Positions 37,549 through 49,463 of a stretch of 64,000 bases of DNA are shown one piece after another. The notes beneath the pieces were generated by a model, which saw nothing but the letters and a program-made list of their open reading frames with translations, had not been told where the DNA came from and made no database searches. Position 1 is the first letter of the stretch; the number at the start of each line of letters is the position of its first letter. The position numbers and the translations under genes are program-made. Origin of the DNA: Medicago truncatula (Eukaryota > Streptophyta > Magnoliopsida > Fabales > Fabaceae); assembly GCF_003473485.1 (NCBI RefSeq), contig NC_053046.1:39517832-39581831 (forward strand), read 5' to 3'.

Positions 37549-37647
37549 TAATTTTCATATATTTTAAAGCAAAAACTGAAGTGTAAACATGATGCTATAG
37601 TAGTTTGATAAACATCCTTATATTGAGGCCCATCGAATATAAATTTT

Positions 37648-38523
37648 GAGCATTACTTTTTCCACCCTATGACTTTCCTCGCGCGTCCTATTTTCTCCCA
37701 AAACTATCCTCGGAGCATTCCAGATTATATAATCCGAAATTGTGTTTTCTTTAGTCTTTCTTTTGTTAAAGGGTGAAAAAATGAGTAACGGATTTTTCTG
37801 GATTTTGTAATCCGGAAACTTAAAAAAATAGGGCGGGTTACATGATGTTTCCGGATTACATAATTCGGAAACCCCTTAAATACCCTTTTTCAAGGTAAAA
37901 CAGTTCAGATTATATAATCCGAACTGTATTAGCACAAATTCTAAACATGTTTGTTACATGGATAGTCATTTTAGGGACAATATTAATCTTCCTAACTCTC
38001 ATAATTCGTCATTGTTACATGTTCTTAGTTAAAAATTGGGTTTTCGGGCTACTTGATCGGATCGCTCCGAAACTTCCCCAGAAGATCAGAAAAAATTCAA
38101 GGACCATGACTTCCTTAGAAGAGACTTCTTACGGGACTCCACCCCTCAAAATCCAAAATTCCATCGCCTAGACCCTTTTTTTTTTTTTAATTTTTTTTTC
38201 ATATTCTCAAAAAAATCCAAAATTTTTTGCATTAGTTTTAGTTGATTTTTAGAATTTTTTGGTACTATATTTATATTTTTATGATTTTATTTTCCAGGTT
38301 TTTAGCATTTTTTACTTAGTTTTTTGTTGTTTTTAAAAGCAAAATTCAAAACTGTTGAAATGTGAGAGAGTCTGATGGCTGATTATACGTAAGAATTATC
38401 CGGATTATAAAATCTGAAATAGTAAATATGAATCCGGATTTTAAAATCCGGAATGCACAAGGACATTTTTAGAAATTTTATAGGATGCGGGAGAAGATCA
38501 TAGAGTGAAAAAAAGTAATAGTT
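37648..38523. mobile_element. Non-autonomous relative of the PMD-bearing MULE
   Basis: The left end GAGCATTACTTTTTCCACCC and the right end (inverse AACTATTACTTTTTTTCACT) match the termini of the 29217 element. The flanks ATAAATTTT and ATAAAATTT are a 9-bp duplication with one change. Six or so palindromes of the CCGGATTATATAATCCGG type are spread over both ends. The interior holds only a 74-codon open frame (37947-38171) with no recognisable domain. The ends match the large element, so that or a relative probably mobilised it. Confidence 0.82.
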
Positions 38524-38532
38524 ATAAAATTT

Positions 38533-39544
38533 TCCATGATAATAATAACTGTGCTTTCAGAGTGAGATATTTAAAAAAATAAAATTGTCTTTCTTGTTTT
38601 CCACGTCTCACCGTTGATAATTTATACGGAAGAGGTTCTCATGTTCTTGTACATGTACATGTATATGATGGGTCAAAAACTCAACCATAAATTAAAAGAT
38701 GGTAGGGATGTAGGATCCACAAGAAATTAAGCCTTATTTTTGGGAGCCTTAACTCATTTTTCTATCTTTGAAAGTCAAACACTAACATCGTGATAGACGT
38801 TTCCTTAAATAGACATTTTAGTCTTTAAATTATAAAATCGGTTAGTTTTATATTTCAAATTTACGACATGACAATTCAGTCTCATAAAGTTACAACATAT
38901 CAATAAATTTAGTCATTTTCTCAAATTTTACACTTGATTTTAAATATTCCATGATGATTTTTGTACACTAAAAGACTATTTAAATCAATATTTACGTCTT
39001 TAATTAATTTTAATGGATATCTACGGATAAAAATCCATGCGTTACAAAAGAGTAAATGTTGAAGAACATCGAAAAATTAATCTCTTCAACAAAAACTAAC
39101 ATGTTGTAATACAATATTAGTATATATGGTCAGAAGTTCGAGCCAATATACGTGAACAAATATATGTTACATCAATTTTTAAATGAATCTCAATTACTTA
39201 AACGACTTGTCTCTTATATCCGTTACGAAGTCAAGCAAATCAAAAAAAGAACACTGCGTGTGATTATATTTGTTTCAACAAGTGGCAACTTCCATTCCTT
39301 GACTACGCTGTTTCCTTATCAAATCACCAATTAATTTCTTCTTCACTTCTCTATCTATGATGTGATCATAGCGTGGACTTTGTCTTATTTCCTCACACAA
39401 AACAACAAACACATATTATAATTTAAAGACTTTTTCATAACCCTTCGATTCACACCATTTTCTTCATTCTGTGTTTTCCTTAGATGAGTGTTGTGTACTT
39501 TTCTGAGGATAACAAAGAGAGAACAAAAGAATAACACTTTCATC
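38533..39544. promoter_or_regulatory. Upstream region of the RLCK gene
   Basis: No coding sequence is seen. This is the promoter side of the kinase that starts at 39545. A leader of roughly 100 bases is likely (CTTCATTCTGTGTTTTCC near 39460). No specific element can be assigned. Confidence 0.3.
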
Positions 39545-42017
39545 ATGGGAAACACTTGCAGAAAACCAGTTTGTCATGATTCCTCACCAAGTTTATTTGG
39601 TCAGTTTATAGTTATTCTTATCATCTTTTTTTTACATCCCTTGTTTCCTCTTTGGTGACACTAAGTGTGTGTATGTGTTTTTTTTTCTTTCCCTTTTGTT
39701 TGTATTTTTGCTCTTTAACTTTACTTTTAGTGTCATTAAGGTTGATGTTACCACAGCCTTAAATTTTAATTATTGTTTTGTGATTTTAGTGAATGCTTTC
39801 ATATTTTTCTCTTTTTTCTGTTCTTTATTTGTTTATTGTTCCAAAATCCTTGGTTTTCTATGATCAAAATCATGTTTGTTTAAATTTTGTTGATAAAAAT
39901 TTCAGGTTCTTGATAGTTCTGAATAATGAAAAAGGGGCAAGTTCGTTCATAACTGATATTTGTTCAGCAAGAAACATCCAGTCTATGCTTTAAGTTTCAA
40001 ATTTTAATACTCTATGGTTATTTGTTTATTATTGTTTTCATCTTTTTTTTTTTTTTTTTTTTTTTTTTGTGAGCAGTGTTCCTCCAATTCAAACTCTAAG
40101 CTTTCTAATTTATCCTTAACCAATTTATATTTTTGTTTAAGCTTCCTTTTGTTTGTACCAAACTTAGATATTAAGCTGGTTCAATTAGTAGGCTTGTTTG
40201 GCATGTTCAAAATATTATGGTGTATGACAGTGTTGTCAGAACCAGACAAGTCAGTTCAATCAGTTGAGCCGGGAATAGGATTGTGGAACGGTTGGTTCTA
40301 GCCCCTTAGAACCTGTTTGAACCGCGGTTCAACTATCGTTGATTCAACGCGCTTTCTTTTTTCTTTTCGCATTTTTCTAGTGGCTGTTTGTGTTTGGACT
40401 TATATTTCATCTACTCACAGGAAGTACAAATACTCAAAGTAACATAAAGCAGACTTCGGATTCTCCTGACCAGAAAACCGATTCGAAAACTTCATCATCA
40501 AATGATGACAAATCGATCTCTAAAGATGTTAAGTCCTTCAGCTTCAATGATCTAAAGGAGGCAACTAGGAACTTTCGGCAAGAAAATTTAATAGGGGAAG
40601 GAGGGTTTGGATTCGTCTACAAAGGATGGATAGATGAAAACACTGGTGCTCCAACAAAACCAGGAAATGGAATTGTAGTAGCCATTAAGAAGCTTAAGCC
40701 AGAAAGTTTTCAAGGCCACAAGGAATGGCTTGTATGTGCAACATAAACACTTGCATCAAACTTTTTTCTAATTGGTATTGGTCTTTCTATGTATTAGCTG
40801 ATTTTCTACTGTTTTTTGTTTGCAGGCAGAAGTCAATTATCTAGGCCAACTTCACCATGAAAATTTGGTGAAGCTTATTGGTTACTGTTCAGAAGGTAAA
40901 AACAGGCTTCTGGTTTATGAGTTTATGCAGAAAGGAAGTTTGGAAAATCACCTGTTCAGAAGTAAGTAATAAATTCACTTGCAGGGTCCTTTTGATTTGC
41001 AAAAGAATAAGTACTTGACAGAACAACATAAATTTTCAAGTTTTTGTGCCGAGATGAGACGTAGTTTATTCTCATATTCATTATTATTTTTTCCTGTTTC
41101 TGCAGAAGGTGTTCAACCAATTTCCTGGATGACACGGATCAGTATTGCAATCGGTGTGGCAAGAGGACTAGCATTCTTACATTCCCTTGATGCAAATGTT
41201 ATTTATCGTGATTTAAAGGCTTCCAACATCCTACTTGATTCGGTATGTTACACAGAAAACTTAACTTGTGTATTCGGGGTGACTACATCTGGTTTTTTAC
41301 ATATAAGTCTCAATTCTTACAGAGTAGCGCCGAAAAATTTATGTAGGATTTCAATGCGAATCTTTCCGATTTTGGCTTGGCAAGAGATGGTCCTACCGGA
41401 GATAACACTCATGTTTCAACTCGAATTATTGGAACTCATGGTTATGCTGCTCCAGAGTATGTAGCTACAGGTACATTTTTCATTTTCATTAACGATTTTT
41501 ATTCTGTCTTATGCATACGTATGTTCATGGTTTCTAAACGTGTTGACACTAAACAGGTCATTTAACACTAAGGAGTGATGTATACAGCTTCGGCGTCGTC
41601 TTGTTAGAGTTACTAACAGGAAGGCGTGTAGTCGAAGATGATAGACAGGTATACACTGAAGAAACGTTGGTCGATTGGGCAATGCCTTTCCTGAGTGACA
41701 GCAGAAGAATATTGAGAATCATGGATACAAAGTTAGGCGGTCAATACTCAAAGAAAGGAGCTCAAGCTGCAGCTGCGCTTGTTCTAAAGTGTCTTAATAC
41801 TGATCCTAAACATAGACCAACCATGGTAAATGTTCTAGCTGCATTGGAAGCATTACACTCCTCAAATTCATTTCCAAAGAAACCAAAATCTGGAACTGAT
41901 AATCATAACTCAGTCCCAAGGACACCGAAATCTGGAACTGAAAATCATCATCCAACCAAGCATTCTAGTCATCATCATTTACATAAGTCAATTGCCAATA
42001 CTACTAGAAAACATTGA
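39545..42017 (+). CDS. Receptor-like cytoplasmic kinase, subfamily VII (PBL-like)
   Basis: This is a membrane-anchored Ser/Thr kinase of the family that relays signals from cell-surface receptors, for example BIK1 and PBL proteins. Six exons join in frame: 39545-39599, 40421-40731, 40826-40961, 41106-41242, 41347-41470 and 41557-42017, giving 407 residues. The start MGNTC gives Gly2 for N-myristoylation and Cys5 for possible acylation; the short first exon exists to encode this anchor. The glycine loop GEGGFGFV is at 77-84, Lys at 108, YRDLK (replacing HRD, usual for this subfamily) at 201-205, DFG at 221-223 and APE at 248-250. The tail repeats PKSGT(D/E)NH and ends in a His-rich stretch. 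NLSDFGLAR has Asn where Lys is usual. No lesion is seen. The exact PBL orthologue is not assigned. Confidence 0.93.
40215..40350. repeat. Repeat debris in the first RLCK intron
   Basis: GTTGTCAGAACCAGACAAGT and GAACCGCGGTTCAACT-type text, with locally higher G+C than the rest of the intron, resemble a short hAT-like repeat. Borders are not defined. It lies between the anchor exon and the kinase exons. Confidence 0.35.
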
Positions 42018-42254
42018 GATGCTTTTCTACTAGTGTGGACTAATGCTTATGCATTCCAATTAGTGGTTTGTTCTTTTCATTATGTAGCCAAGTGAACAAT
42101 TTCATGTTCTTATTGAGAAGCATCATTGTTAGCTGTCTTAGACAGCTATGGATGGAAAAACTTAGACCTGTAATTTTTAGACCATTATATTCATTTAATT
42201 TATAGATATAGATTTGTGTCATTCTTTTTTCATTGCAACATTGAAGTAAATATG

Positions 42255-42462
42255 TTTATATTGGGAAAAACCCAAGTCCCACATCGGATAGATAAGACTC
42301 TTGAGAAGAGTTTATAAAGAGGAGACAATCCTCACCTTACAAGCCGGTTTTGTAAGGATGAGTTAGGCCCCAAATTACAACATGGTATCAGAGCTTGTCG
42401 AAGTCAAGGGCCGCCTAAACCTATTCATGCACTAAGCCCAAAGAGTGTTGGGCGTGAGGGGA
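42255..42462 (+). mobile_element. TRIM/LTR element cut off at its polypurine tract
   Basis: The left part contains AGTCCCACATCGGATAGATA, a common start in small plant TRIM elements. TGGTATCAGAGC at 42383-42394 is complementary to the 3' end of initiator methionine tRNA, that is, a primer-binding site. A short non-coding centre follows, and GCGTGAGGGG at about 42452-42461 looks like the polypurine tract. The second LTR expected next is absent. Confidence 0.7.
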
Positions 42463-42548
42463 TTTTGAAGCATGCTACTATAAATTCAATCATATTGCAC
42501 TGGTGCAATCAATCAACAAAAAATCATAAAGAAGTCTGATTTATAAGA

Positions 42549-43175
42549 TCAAAACCTATCTGCCAGCTTAGAAGTAACTGCTCTCAATTTGGAACAGACC
42601 TTTCCTGCAGGTGATCCCTTAATTAGGTCACAAAGAAAAGCCCTAGCAATCTTAATGTTTAAAAAAGATCCCAATATGTGAATTTTGGCATCAGCAATCA
42701 CAATCCTTGTCTTAGAAGCATTCTCAATTGCAAACTTGGTCTTACCAAGTTTTCTAGACAATCTTCCAATTGCACGAGACAAGTGATCGCCACGAAGTGT
42801 CTTAACATCCTTGATCTCAAAGGACTCAACATAGAGTTCATCTAAACGCAGAAGAGCAATAGCATCTATAACATCAAAACCAAGCATGGACAAAATCAGC
42901 ACACTTTTGCAGGTTACTAATATCAGGTGTATCGTCCCTTGTCTTCAGCTCAATTTTCCGAGGCTTCAAATTCATTCGGATGTCAATCATCATCTGCTCA
43001 TATATAGGAGTATAGATGTCCATCCAAGCTTTCCTAAGAGGGGTATAACGATGCGGTGGAACTGAACCTGACCGGTAGAAATATCACGAGGCTCAAACTT
43101 CGGCTTTGGTGGCAAAACTTTTGATTCAGATGGGACAGTGTCAACTTCCATTGAAGATGTTTTGTTAGACTGCAT
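42549..43175 (-). pseudogene. PNO1: Processed pseudogene of PNO1 (pre-40S ribosome assembly factor)
   Basis: PNO1 is a KH-domain RNA-binding protein that partners NOB1 in late 40S subunit maturation. The minus strand reads MQSNKTSSMEVDT, then KPKFEPRDISTGQVQF, and later [19 protein letters not shown] and [21 protein letters not shown], covering the whole family length without any intron. Two frame changes are visible. One is near 43050, where HR-TPLRKAWMDIYTP must be read in another frame. The other is an 8-base deletion near 42885 between DFVHA and MLGFD. GKGGKTKF, which I recall as usual in the RNA-binding part, is RKLGKTKF here. Intron loss fits a retrocopy. A clear poly-A tail is missing, so processed origin is inference. 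Confidence 0.8.
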
Positions 43176-43752
43176 TATGCAACTGTACAACAGCTCGAAA
43201 ATTTGATTTAAAATATAAACAAAACATGTCATTTGTTTTAGGTTCTTAAAGGTGGTGGTCAGTTACTTTATTTGGGTATTGATTGACACCTGTTTATGAA
43301 TTTGTACAGTGACAGCTTGTATTTTTTTTTTTTTTGGGCGACCTCTTGAGCACACCTTATACCTTATATTAAAGGTGAACTGCTGTTAATATAATTCATT
43401 TTTGATTCTTCAAAAAAATAATTTAACTCTATGAAAAAATCTAATAATCCCCGCTTCTTAGTTACTCCTAACCACTCTCCAATAGCAAATATTTGATTTA
43501 AACTTATTTTAGTTTCACTATTTTCACTAATTTATGATTTTAACTCCTCTATTTTTTAATACAAAAATATAGTTTTTGGTTTTAAATTTTTTCTATATCA
43601 TTTCGTCACAAAAAAAATAAAATTCTATATCATTTAATTTGAAACATATTTTTGTTGATGTGAGTGACAAATCTTGCCCAAAATATTAAACAAGAAGAAA
43701 AAAGAAAAGATAATACGAACATATTTTTGAGACATGCTTTTGATTTATTCTT

Positions 43753-44455
43753 GATTATTAGAATATAAAATATTCATTGTATAAATTATTAGTATATTTA
43801 TATTAGTTAAAGGTAATTGAGGCCCAAGTTAGAGATATTTGATGCCCAAAATACTTGATGTTCAAGTTAGAGATACTTGATATCTACATCAGGATATTAT
43901 GTCTACCTTAAAAATAATTTGATCTCTTGGTCTGCAAAACAACAATCAAATTTATCTCGCTCTAGTGCTGAAGTTGAGTATGTACAGTGTTGCTAATGTT
44001 GTTGTTGAATCTTGTTGGCTTCAAAGCCTACTGTCGGAACTCCAGTGCTTGATCATCAAAGCCACCCTTGTCTATTGTGACAATGTTAGTATTGTTTACA
44101 TGTCAAGTAATCCTATCCAACATAAACGCACAAAACACGTTGAAATGGATATCCATTTTGTGCGTGAAAAGGTTGCTAATGGTCAAGTACATGTTTTACA
44201 TGTTCCATCTCGCAATCAAATAGATGAAATTTTCACCAATGGTCTTCCGCTGCAATTATTTGACGATTTCAGAGAGATAGTCTCAACACTTATCAACCTC
44301 CCGTTTTGACTACGGGGATGTATTAGAATATAAAGTATTCATTGTATAGATTATTAGTATATTTATATTAGTTAGAGATAATTGAGGTTCAATTTAGAGA
44401 TACTTGATGCCCAAAATACTTGATGTCCAAGTTAGAGATAACTTTAGACCCAAGA
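43753..44455 (+). mobile_element. Copia-type retrotransposon remnant: RNase H piece between direct repeats
   Basis: Text at 43918-44308 matches the C-terminal RNase H part of Ty1/copia polyproteins (SRSSAEVEY, TLVYCDNVSIVYMSSNPIQH, KRTKHVEMDIHFVREKV). One frame change lies near 43980. A repeat of about 125 bp starting TATTAGAATATAAA stands on both sides (from 43756 and 44321) in the same direction, so these look like LTRs. TACGGGGA before the second one is a likely polypurine tract. Everything between the first LTR and RNase H has been lost. Confidence 0.78.
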
Positions 44456-44963
44456 CAATATCATTATATAAATACACATTACAAAATAATGAAACAGGAA
44501 GAACAATTTTTTCAATGATATTTCTTAAACATAATATGAACATGCAAGAATTTGACATAATAGACGAGCATGGCTTTATTTTTTTTAAAAAAAATGAACA
44601 TAACATTAAAAACATAAAATGTTCAAAATATTGACATTAATATCAACGTAAATTGGCCATTAGATTAGAAATCAAAAGCAAAATAAAATAATTTTGTAGC
44701 ATGGAAACATCTTGTTTTATTGTTTTGGAACTATAATCAAAATTCATTATACTTTTATGGATGAAACACTTATTAACCTTAAATTTTATTTTAATCTAGG
44801 TTAATTTTTTGGTAACTTACTTATTTTAATCTCAGTTAATTATGACTTTTGAATTTGGTTTCTACGAAATTTTTAATTAATTTTTGTTCTTAGCATTATT
44901 AATTTTTACCAAAAAAAAAAACCTTAATCCCTGTTTTAGTCTTGATAAAAGCAATCGATATTG

Positions 44964-45049
44964 TCCTCGTGAGTTTAGCTCATTCGGGATAATACATAGT
45001 ATATGCAAGGTTCAGGGTTCGAACCCCAACCACCACAAAAAAAAAAAAA
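44964..45049 (+). mobile_element. tRNA-derived SINE copy
   Basis: CTCGTGAGTTTAGCTCATTC head, GGTTCAGGGTTCGAACCCC B box and a long A tail. Best preserved B box of its family in this window. Confidence 0.75.
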
Positions 45050-45635
45050 GCAATTAAGATTAAGGGGTTAATGAGCTCCACTAAAAGACAATTATTCAAG
45101 ACAACTTAAACTCTTATGTGGAACAATTCAAGACAACTTGAATTCTCTTGTTCAGAAAAAGACAACTTCAATTCGATTTTAAGTACAACAATTTTTCGTC
45201 AGACGTTATTTACCAAAACCCTCTTCCTTTAAAAACTTAAAGATTAACAACAAAAAAAGTCTTTGCTAAAAGTCATAATTTTGTAGGGACTAAGAAAGTT
45301 TTAACCCTATATAAATATTCTAAATGAGTCCTCGCCTCTCAATTGCTCCTCACCATTCTCCAATAGCAAATAGTTGAATAAAATGCAATTTTAGTCTCAC
45401 TTTTTATTTAATCCGTAATTTTGATACCTCTAGTTTTAAATACAATAATAAAAGCTCTTGATTTACAAAAGTTAAAAAATATGGTTTTAATACCTCTAGT
45501 TTAAGTTTTTCATGGCATTATGTTAGTGGTTTTAAAAATAAACATAATATTAAGAAAAAAAATATGTATATTAAAAGAACATAGGTATTAGTACAGCTAC
45601 TACTTCTTCTCTTGTTAATAGTAGCCCAAAGGGAT
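45050..45635. other. Gene-free AT-rich stretch
   Basis: The words CAATTCAAGACAACTT are repeated near 45089 and 45123. CTCACCATTCTCCAATAGCAAATA (45349) resembles CTAACCACTCTCCAATAGCAAATA at 43467, so a short segment is duplicated. No gene. Confidence 0.4.
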
Positions 45636-45870
45636 ACCCTTTCTCCTTTTCTCTTTAGTGGCAGGAGACTTCAATGTTATGATGCAAAGTTTGTGATTTT
45701 AATGGTGTTCTGATATCACACCTTCAATTTTTTGACAACACACTATTGATTGGTGAGAAAAGTTGGGTAAAAATACAAGGTCTCTTAGGGAATCTCTAAT
45801 CTTAAAGTGAATTTTCATAAGAGTAAGTTAATTGCGGTTCATGTTCTTACTTCTTGTATTTGTACTCTTT
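45636..45870 (+). mobile_element. LINE reverse-transcriptase scrap
   Basis: Read across frames, the strand gives PFLLFSLVAGDFNVMMQS, then VLISHLQFFDNTLLIGEKSW, then LKVNFHKSKLI. These parallel SPFLFLLAAEGLNILMK, VTHLQFADDTLLLGEKSW and LKVNFNKSLLV of the LINE at 22460. The catalytic FADD has become FFDN. Confidence 0.7.
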
Positions 45871-46208
45871 TATATATGTTTCTTTGTTCCATGCAACTGA
45901 ATTCTTTCATTTATTTTCACACACATTACTTTAAAAAACATGCAAACTCCATTAAAATCTTTAAAATTGTGTTTTCACCAACTCATGAAATAATCTGAAA
46001 CAAGGACATGAAATTGAAGAGTACATAATACAACCGAAACAAACTCATCCGCCGACATAGATATTTACATGTGATTGAACCTTCCACTTGCATTCAAAAG
46101 TCCATAATTCCTCTTTAGCAGACCATACATCAATTTCATTGCAAAAATCTGTAGTTTGTTTTTTCAGACCGTGCATGGAGTGTTCCTCTATCTATTATGT
46201 ATTGACAA

Positions 46209-49200
46209 CTACAAAATCCACCCTTTAAGGTCATTCGTGCGTGAGAGTTGTTGTTGCACAACCAAAACAGATGCACTACTATTAAGATCAGGTGAAGCAA
46301 GAAAATCACCAATAGCACCAAGTTCTGGAAATTCACTCCATTCTGCTAATCCATCAGTTTGAGGAGATTGAGTTTCATGTCTTCTCCCAACTATAAAGAA
46401 ATCATGTTCGTTCACAATCTCACGTAGAAAAGATGCTGTTTGTGATCCATTCTTAGTGAAAACTTCTTGATACCTCACATTTTCAGCATGTTTAAATTCT
46501 TCCAACATTTCATCACCAATTACCATGAACTCCTCCAATTCTTCTATGTTTTCCTTAGCAATAAGACGGTAAACAACTAGGTTGATCTTAGGATTATTCA
46601 TCGCTCGTTTTGCTAAACATAAGACCTCTTCATCATCGTCATTTCCACCTAAATATATGATGGCTAATCGAGTAGTGGAATATTCTGATTTAATAGATGT
46701 TGGTTTCTGCATTGAATTAGCACGAGTTACAAGGATTCCAACGGAACATGGAGCAATTTCAAGTACTCTCCGGTTCAATGCTCTTAGTACTTTCTTGTCA
46801 TCAGATTCAACTTCACCATCACTTGACCATCTTATATGAAATGGAAGAATGATGATGGTTGCAACTTTGTCCAATGCAAGATTACAAACATCTTCAAACA
46901 TGAGATTTGGTGGAGATATTGCTGTGTAAGTGTTTATTGATACTGCATTTTGGTTATCATGCTCATAGATATCGAAAGCGAGGATAACATTGTCCGAGTA
47001 TGATTTAGATGAAGTAGATCCTGATGCTTGTCTTTGAAGGCGATGATGAATGAAAAGAGGTAAGGCTCTTCCAACAAGCTCAATTACATGAAGAACATCA
47101 ACTGTGATTGGTTTTTCTTGTGTTGGACAACATAAGTCTAGGAAATTTGTTGCTGCTGAAATATGGTTCTGTTTTTGAAGTGTTACTAGTATTCTTAGCT
47201 CTGAGTTTCTTTTTAAGCCCATCATGTTCCTTTTTTGGTATCCAGCATATTTTCTCGATGGATCATATAATAACTTCACCGACCAATGCACAATGGTTGC
47301 TATAATCATTATACTTATCATCATCATTCCAAATGTTTTCCTATTAATAATCTGCATACATACATAAAATTTGAATAACAATAGTACTCCATATACAATT
47401 AAAGTATGTTTTCAAATTGTTCTAAATTGTAACTCTCTCTCTTTCTCTCTCCCCCCTCTTTGGTCCCTACTAAACTATAGAAATATAATAATCCATCCTT
47501 ACACTGTTATTAATCCATCAAGTTAGTCTCCCAGTTACTTTAAAATTAAGAGGCATAATGATAGTTCAAGGACTAACTCAATGGATTGAAAGTCGATTGG
47601 AGACTACTTGTTATATTTCTATAATTTAGTGACCAAATAGAATAGAGAATGGTAGTTTACGTACTACTTATATAATCAGACACATAAAAATATTGTGTCT
47701 CCTTTTGATCCTTCATTTATAAATTATGGCTCTTATAGCTATAAAATTTGGAAGTATTTTAAATAGCTATGAGAACTAAAGATAAGATAGAAATGAGGAA
47801 CTGAAATCAAAAGAAATTTTTTCGAGGAGGCCAAAGTAAAAATATCATATAATAAAGGACGAAAAACACTTGAACCGAAAAAAAGTTAAATGCAATACTT
47901 GATCGTCAAATGCAGAACTGTAGATGCCAACTTCGATCACACCTTTAGTGTTCAAAATGAGGGAAATACACAAAGCATCAGTGACAGGCATCTTGCAACA
48001 AAGGGCAGTTATAAAGCATGCTGTCATTTTGACCAAGTGAGTTACAAGGACCGCTAAACCAGTATACACCATAACAGATGATGAAACATCCATTGAAAAA
48101 TCTGCTTTCAACACACAAGTGGTTACAAAGATTGGCAAAAAGAATGTTGTACAAAAAAACTGAAGCTTCTTAACCAATGCAGATCCTAAAGGAGGTCCTT
48201 CAGGAACAGACAGTCCCAAAATGAAAGCTCCTATGGCAAATTCTTGATTAATCTTAACTGACAAAATGCCAAAAACAAAAACCATTGAAATGATAACATA
48301 AAGGTAACTATCCTTCACAGGTCTTCCTTCTGGTGTACGTTTGATGATCCAAAACATTATTGGTCTACATACCAATGGAATTAATACAATTAATATATAA
48401 AGTAAGAATAAGTTTCTCAAAAGTGTTGTGGAATCAGGACTAGTCACAAGAACAACAATATTGCTTTGAATAATCGCGGTTAGTATGTCACAGACCAAAG
48501 CCGAGGACAAAGACAATCTACCAAGCTCTGAGTTTTGGATTTGAAGTTCACTTAGGAGTGAAGCGATTGTTCCAAATGTACTTAGACTGTGAGTTAACAT
48601 TGCCACCAAGATTCCATTGCCGCCATCTATTTTTTGAATGGCTTCAACTTTTCCAGGCAATGTTAGTAATGGTATAAACAAAACACATAATGGTACAGAA
48701 AATCCAATTATTGAAATTATCCATGCTTTCTTTCCTGTCCTTGTTATCAAGCTGAAATCCATTTGTACACCGTTTATGAAAACGAAGAACATCATACCTA
48801 ATGATGAAATTGATGAAATTACGTCATGAGTTCCATATGGAAATAACTTGTCCATGTATGTGTCCATTGGTTTTAGCTCAAACGAGACACCTAGAATCAA
48901 CCCAGCCTACAAATGAAATGAGTATTGTGTTTAATTTCAGCTATCTAAAATACTCTTCACAAAACATTTGCTATGTCCTCTTAATTAACTTCTTGATTTA
49001 TGTGAAGAAGTTACCTATGGAAGAAATGAAATTAGAAACAAAATATATTCTTTGAATGCAATTTAACTTTTTCTTATAACTACGATTTATCCACATGAAT
49101 ATTTAGAATCATGATGGTTAACATCGATTATGATAAACTCTTTGTTAATCAAAACATGCACTAAAGAAAAGATTTTTTAAAAAAAATATGTCAATTGGAT

Positions 49201-49463
49201 TTACTTACAATCATTTGTGGAAGGAATTGAGGGAGTCTCAAAGGTTTGAGAAGGAAACTACATATTTGAGTGAGTGCAAAAATGATAATCAACTGTAACT
49301 CAAACAATGTTAAGAAGGATTTCATTGGTCTCCTTCCATTATCGTGGCCACCCCATAAACCATCTGAAACAATATGGGGTGGAGCCTCAAAACAAACTTT
49401 GTATATTGGTCCATTCAATCTTTTAATTTCGTTGAACAAAGTATAATTTGAATTTATGCTCAT
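46209..49463 (-). CDS. Cation/H+ exchanger (CHX family), tandem copy A
   Basis: CHX proteins are endomembrane or plasma-membrane monovalent cation/proton antiporters of the CPA2 group. Three exons join cleanly: 49209-49463, 47899-48906 and 46209-47351, giving 801 residues. The start MSINSNYTL is chosen because it is shared with copy B; an in-frame ATG 21 bases upstream is not conserved. The exchanger domain spans about residues 50-430 with many hydrophobic segments, the first at about 52-75. It includes SVPEGPPLGSALVKKL and LNTKG at 403-407. A soluble tail of about 360 residues follows (ELRILVTLQ, VDVLHVIELVGRALPLF, FFIVGRRHE), typical of the family. It ends in LKGWIL. No lesion is seen. Which CHX clade it belongs to is not resolved. 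Confidence 0.93.

Noticed and set aside
37947..38171. A 74-codon frame with a hydrophobic start inside the small MULE
   Set aside because: No recognisable family and no splice partner; could be captured DNA, but the sequence alone does not support a gene.
42255..42462. Cassandra-type TRIM with a 5S rRNA domain
   Set aside because: The primer-binding site is present but no 5S-like promoter text is visible in the LTR.
44404..44634. A 76-codon frame after the copia remnant
   Set aside because: It begins inside the LTR and shows no domain.
44964..45049. tRNA-like sequence with a good GGGTTCGAACCCC
   Set aside because: No acceptor, D or anticodon stem forms and an A tail follows; it is a SINE head. 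The same holds for 19304, 27018, 35198 and 36283.
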